Shown here: piece by piece, positions 60,709 through 64,000 of the stretch | Numbering within the stretch: position 1 is the stretch's first letter | How the letters are laid out: each line of letters begins with the position of its first letter | Assembly: GCA_913776615.1 (NCBI GenBank) | Contig: CAJYPK010000060.1 | Span: 1-64,000, forward strand | Length of the DNA: 64,000 bases | Direction of reading: 5' to 3' | Source of the DNA: an uncultured Hymenobacter sp. | GTDB taxonomy: Bacteria > Bacteroidota > Bacteroidia > Cytophagales > Hymenobacteraceae | Made by a program: the position numbers and the translations under genes | Notes under the pieces: generated by a model | Databases searched by the model: none | What the model was told of the DNA's origin: nothing | What the model saw: the letters and a program-made list of their open reading frames with translations, nothing else

Positions 60709-60741
60709 GGCCGGTCCCGCGATGCGGGGCCGGCCTTTTTT
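60709..60741 (+). terminator. Intrinsic terminator of clpC
   Basis: GGCCGGTCCCGC, loop GAT, GCGGGGCCGGCC, then TTTTTT. Confidence 0.9.
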
Positions 60742-60769
60742 GCTTTAAGTTGTAAACCCTTTTTTTCAC

Positions 60770-60865
60770 CACGCCCGTCATGCTGAGCTTGCCGAAGCAT
60801 CTTGGCAGGACAGCGTCTGAACGGACCTGCCAAGATGCTTCGGCAAGCTCAGCATGACGGGTGTG
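60770..60865. repeat. Family A palindromic repeat, copy 5
   Basis: Arms 60770-60809 and 60826-60865 match over 40 bases with one mismatch and a 16-base loop. They contain ATGCTGAGCTTGCCGAAGC and GCATCTTGGCAGG. From here to the gene at 61067 no feature is seen, except that 60910-60965 is AT-rich and may contain a promoter. Confidence 0.93.
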
Positions 60866-61066
60866 ATGGATTCGGTGAGGGGGAGAATTTACAGCCAGTT
60901 TTGCTATGCAGACTATGATGTTTTTTATAAAAAAATATATTAATTAATAATTTTATTTAAAATTGCTTGTTATCACTCCATTCTACAGGTAAGCTGGCTT
61001 CAGCTAAAGCTCATCAGTAGCCGCTTGCTTTGGCGGGCAGCTAAAACATAATTCGGCTGTTGAGAG

Positions 61067-61447
61067 ATGTCGTATCGCGTAATAACGGCAGCCCTGGTAG
61101 CGGCCGTACTAGCCCTACATCCAGTTGTTTATCTGCATTATCACTGGCCCACGATACTGGCTTTTATACCTATTCATTATGGCCCTAGCGGCCCAAACCG
61201 CTTCGTAGACCGCCAGGTATTGTGGAGCGTCGCCTGGTTTCCCACTGTAGTCTACTTACTCTTTACCTTTTTTCCCCAAGTGCGGGAAGGCGAAAGCTTA
61301 TTCTGGAGTAGCCCGCGACAACGGCAAGCGCGGCTTCTGGCGGTGGCGATAACGGCGATGGGTGCCCTACCGTTTATGTGGAATAACGAACTAAGTAGCC
61401 GGGCCGCGCTGGGCCCGGCTACCCCGCCAGTAGCTCCGGGCCGCTAG
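61067..61447 (+). CDS. Small membrane protein, DUF1648-like
   Basis: The 126-residue protein has three hydrophobic segments and the DUF1648 signature FIPIHYGPSGPNRFVDRQ (P-x-H-x-G-x-x-G-x-P-x-x-x), found in small membrane proteins including some SdpI-like and regulatory ones. The C-terminal tail (GPATPPVAPGR) is short and disordered. The convergent barrel gene overlaps its last four bases. Function is unknown. Confidence 0.75.
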   Translation: MSYRVITAALVAAVLALHPVVYLHYHWPTILAFIPIHYGPSGPNRFVDRQVLWSVAWFPTVVYLLFTFFPQVREGESLFWSSPRQRQARLLAVAITAMGALPFMWNNELSSRAALGPATPPVAPGR

Positions 61448-63957
61448 CCGCCCTGCTTGCTACCACCACCCTTGGTATCGTCGTTTTGAATGGCCTTGCG
61501 CTGCTTAGTCTGGCCAGCCTGGCCGAAGCGGTAGCTGAAATTGAAGCGGAAGCCGCGCTGGTAGGCCCGGTACTCGCTCTGCTCGGTGAAGAGCGCCGTG
61601 TTGACCGTATTGCGGTAGGGCCAGTAGGCGTTGAAGGGGCTGGCGAAGTTGAGCGTGAGATCGGCCTTGCCCTTGAGCAGCGTTTTTTTCACGCCCATCT
61701 GGTAGTAAAGGTTGGCAGAGCCCGAGCCCTGGATGTCGGGAGAGCGAGTATTGGCAAACAGGAAGCCCTGCACGGTGAAGCCCTTTTCCAGCTTGTACGA
61801 GGAGTTGACGTTGATACCCGCCGTGAAGCCGCGGCGCTGCACACCCAGCGCCGGCGAGTTGCGCACGATGTACTGCACATCGGGGCCAGCGCTGAGGTCC
61901 CACTTGGGCGTGGGCTTGGCCGAGAGGTACACGTTGAACTGATAGAACGTATTGGCCGCCACGTTGGCGAAGGTCTGGGCCGATACGCTGGCATCGGGCG
62001 TCACGCTGGCGGGCAGCGGCACGGGCGGGGCAGGGTTGGTAGTGAGGTAGCGCACCTGCTCGATGGCGTTACCGGTGTGGCGCACCGAAAGCGCGGCGTT
62101 GAGCGTGGTGGTTTTGAGCGTCGTGCTGTAAGCCAGCTCGTAGGAGTCGGTCAGCTCGGGATTGAGGACGGGATTGCCAAAGTTGATGTTTTTGGCATCG
62201 GAACGGTCCACGAAGGGGTTGAGGTAGTCGATAAATGGCCGCGTAATGCGCCGGCTGTAGGCAAAGCGGAGGCTGGTTGCGTCGCTAAAGGCGTAGCGAG
62301 CGCTGCCGTTGGGCAGCAGCGAGAGGTAGCTAGGCAGGTCGAGCGCCGCGTTGCCAGCCCCGAAGCGGGCGGTGATAGCCGTGCGTTCCAACCGGCTACC
62401 CAGGCTAACGCTCAGCTTTTTATTCGCGCTGAAGGAATACGTGGCGTAGGCGGACTGCACGTTTTGGGCGTAGTTGAAATCGGTCCCCCGGCCGGGCAGC
62501 GTCACGAATTCCGGCGATTGGGCCGGCGTGAGGCCATCGACGGTAGCCTCGGAGCCGGTGCGGCGGAAAATGGCTTTCAGGCCCATTTCCAGCGTGCGGC
62601 TATCGCCGAAAGGCTGGGTGAAGTCGGTTTGGAACGTGACTTCGTGGCCGGGCGTGCGGCCCCGGCTGCGCTCACGGTAGCTGGCCTGGCTGGTTTCCAG
62701 GATCGAAGTCGAATTACTGTACTGATCGAAGTCGTAGCCGAAGGTCCCGTTGTTGAGCGAGTACTGCCCCAGCACGCTCCACTCCTTGCGGGCGGTGGTG
62801 AAGGTGCGGGTGTAGGTGCCGGTGGTTTCGACGTTGAGCCCGCTGAAAATACTTTTGGTATCGCGGGCGAAAATCTGGTTGTTAGCCGGGTTGAAATTAG
62901 TGTAGCGATTGAGCAGGGCCTGGGTCGAATTACCCCCGTAGCCGTTGATCGAACTGGCCAGCGAAATGCTGTGGTGCTCGGCAGGATCGTAGTCGAGGCC
63001 CACGGTGCCGTAGTACCAGCCGCCGCGGTTGCGGTTGTCGGAGCTTTGGCGCAGCGTATCGGGCACGGCGTTGGCGAAGCCGATGCGCTCGCGGCTCGAC
63101 GACCCGGGGTTGTACCACGCCCCGGCGCTGGCCGAGGAAGTAAAGCCCACCTTGCCCTTCTTAAAGTTCAGGGCCGAGTTAAAGTTGGAATTCCGGTTGC
63201 CGGTGCTAGCCCCGATGCGGCCGTTCAGGCCCTGATCGACACCTTTCTTGAGCACAATGTTGATGATACCCGCCGTGCCTTCCCCATCGTACTTGGCCGA
63301 GGGCGTAGTGATCACTTCCACGCTCTTAATCTGCTCAGCCGGAATACTTTTGAGTGCTTCGGCCAAGTTGCGGGCCAGCGTGGGCGAGGGCTTGTTATTG
63401 ACCAAGACCTTGAAATTGCCCGAGCCACGCATTTTCACGTTGCCGTCGCCATCTACGGCCAGCAGCGGGGCTTTGCGTAGCACGTCCTGGGCCGTGCCGC
63501 CGGCGTTGCTCACATCTTGCTCGGCGTTGTACACGAGGCGATCGGGCTTCACCTCCACCACCGGCTTAGTACCGATAACGACAGCCTCGCCCAGCGCCTG
63601 GGCCGCCGTGGGCAGCAGGAAACTCCCCACCGCCGTGGCCCCGGTGCCCACCGTTACGGAGCGGGTGCGGGTGCCGTAGCCCACGTAGCTGGCCCGCAGC
63701 CGGAAGGTGCCCGCGGCGAGCTTGGTCATGGAGAAATGGCCCTGGTCGTCGGCGGCCACGCCCGTGATGGGCTTGTCACCGGTGGCGGGCAGCAGCACTA
63801 CCGTGGCGTAGGCTACCGGCTGGCGGCCCAGCGAGTCGAGCACCGTACCCGTAAGCGAGCCGGTAGCGGCGGGAGCCGAGGGAGGGGCCGGAGTTTGGGC
63901 CGCTGCCAGGCGAGCGAGCAGCAGGCAACACAGCAGCCAGAGCGTACTGTTTTTCAT
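61444..63957 (-). CDS. Outer-membrane beta-barrel (OMP_b-brl_3) TonB-dependent-like protein
   Basis: The 837-residue protein has a signal peptide (LWLLCCLLLARLAAAQ), a carboxypeptidase-regulatory-like domain (GTVLDSLGRQPVAYATVVLL; GVAADDQGHFSMTKLAAGTF), a plug domain (LDVLRK-like AQDVLRKAPLLAVDGDGNVK; NFKVLVNNKPSPTLARNLAE; SVEVITTPSAKYDGEGTAGI) and a large C-terminal barrel of the OMP_b-brl_3 type. These resemble TonB-dependent receptors but often lack a clear TonB box; none was found. The substrate is not known. The promoter is at or beyond the window end. Confidence 0.88.
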   Translation of the reverse strand: MKNSTLWLLCCLLLARLAAAQTPAPPSAPAATGSLTGTVLDSLGRQPVAYATVVLLPATGDKPITGVAADDQGHFSMTKLAAGTFRLRASYVGYGTRTRSVTVGTGATAVGSFLLPTAAQALGEAVVIGTKPVVEVKPDRLVYNAEQDVSNAGGTAQDVLRKAPLLAVDGDGNVKMRGSGNFKVLVNNKPSPTLARNLAEALKSIPAEQIKSVEVITTPSAKYDGEGTAGIINIVLKKGVDQGLNGRIGASTGNRNSNFNSALNFKKGKVGFTSSASAGAWYNPGSSSRERIGFANAVPDTLRQSSDNRNRGGWYYGTVGLDYDPAEHHSISLASSINGYGGNSTQALLNRYTNFNPANNQIFARDTKSIFSGLNVETTGTYTRTFTTARKEWSVLGQYSLNNGTFGYDFDQYSNSTSILETSQASYRERSRGRTPGHEVTFQTDFTQPFGDSRTLEMGLKAIFRRTGSEATVDGLTPAQSPEFVTLPGRGTDFNYAQNVQSAYATYSFSANKKLSVSLGSRLERTAITARFGAGNAALDLPSYLSLLPNGSARYAFSDATSLRFAYSRRITRPFIDYLNPFVDRSDAKNINFGNPVLNPELTDSYELAYSTTLKTTTLNAALSVRHTGNAIEQVRYLTTNPAPPVPLPASVTPDASVSAQTFANVAANTFYQFNVYLSAKPTPKWDLSAGPDVQYIVRNSPALGVQRRGFTAGINVNSSYKLEKGFTVQGFLFANTRSPDIQGSGSANLYYQMGVKKTLLKGKADLTLNFASPFNAYWPYRNTVNTALFTEQSEYRAYQRGFRFNFSYRFGQAGQTKQRKAIQNDDTKGGGSKQGG

Positions 63958-64000
63958 AGATGTATGGGAGGAGGTGGTAGAGGTTGCGGCCCTAGTGATG

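Noticed and set aside
1-64000. A RAYT/TnpA-REP transposase that could mobilise the palindromes
   Set aside because: No Y1-type transposase sequence was recognised in this window; it may lie elsewhere in the genome.

Overview
This window reads as a chromosome segment of a GC-rich member of the Bacteroidota, most likely Hymenobacter or a close relative. Evidence: secreted proteins with C-terminal type IX secretion (T9SS) sorting domains, an OMP_b-brl_3-type outer-membrane barrel, a eukaryote-type (GT3) glycogen synthase, a two-domain signal peptidase, and TAnnTTTG-like promoter boxes. The genus call is inference from protein style, not from a marker gene.

Layout. 1-1.9 kb: the end of an IS5-like transposase, a GNAT acetyltransferase, a nickel/cobalt transporter and gene debris. 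2.2-5.5 kb: a large T9SS beta-helix protein. 5.9-11.6 kb: a urease cluster (fused ureAB, ureC, ureF, ureG) invaded between ureAB and ureC by an AT-rich cassette that carries a decayed copy of the ureC start. ureD lies apart at 20.2-21.1 kb on the other strand, and no ureE is visible. 11.9-18.6 kb: gltB and gltD, split by a DUF559 nuclease gene flanked by palindromic repeats. 18.8-28.1 kb: LprI-like, PAP2, ureD and two T9SS surface proteins. 28.3-33.1 kb: glycogen branching enzyme and glycogen synthase around a nitroreductase. 33.1-41.5 kb: housekeeping genes (STAS protein, RNase Z, queuosine-precursor transporter, TrpS, dipeptidyl peptidase). 42-48 kb: a propeller protein, a membrane protein, an AraC regulator and a PA14-OmpA protein. 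48.2-55.2 kb: signal peptidase I, two tRNA-Ser genes, a YihY protein, a thioesterase, MltG, a Sua5-family protein and an LpxL-like acyltransferase. 55.4-57.1 kb: an AT-rich islet with a DUF6973 lipoprotein gene broken by one stop codon and an overlapping small lipoprotein gene. 57.2-64 kb: WbqC, ClpC, a small membrane protein and an outer-membrane barrel.

Working together: the Ni transporter, UreAB/C, UreF, UreG and UreD would make and load urease, and its ammonia can feed glutamate synthase (GltB/GltD) next door. The branching enzyme and glycogen synthase form a glycogen pathway. The T9SS proteins, peptidase, propeller, PA14-OmpA protein and barrel form the surface and secreted complement.

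The most striking non-gene signal is a set of at least seven sequence families of long intergenic inverted repeats, about twenty copies in all. Several have perfect arms of 40-79 bp, some are nested in one another, and several supply the stop codons or C-terminal tails of flanking genes. One family brackets the DUF559 nuclease gene. Other hidden items are an untagged 39-residue cationic peptide ORF antisense between ureC and ureF, a short leader ORF with a terminator-like hairpin directly before the branching enzyme, and a second, fragmentary copy of the dipeptidyl peptidase 3' end.
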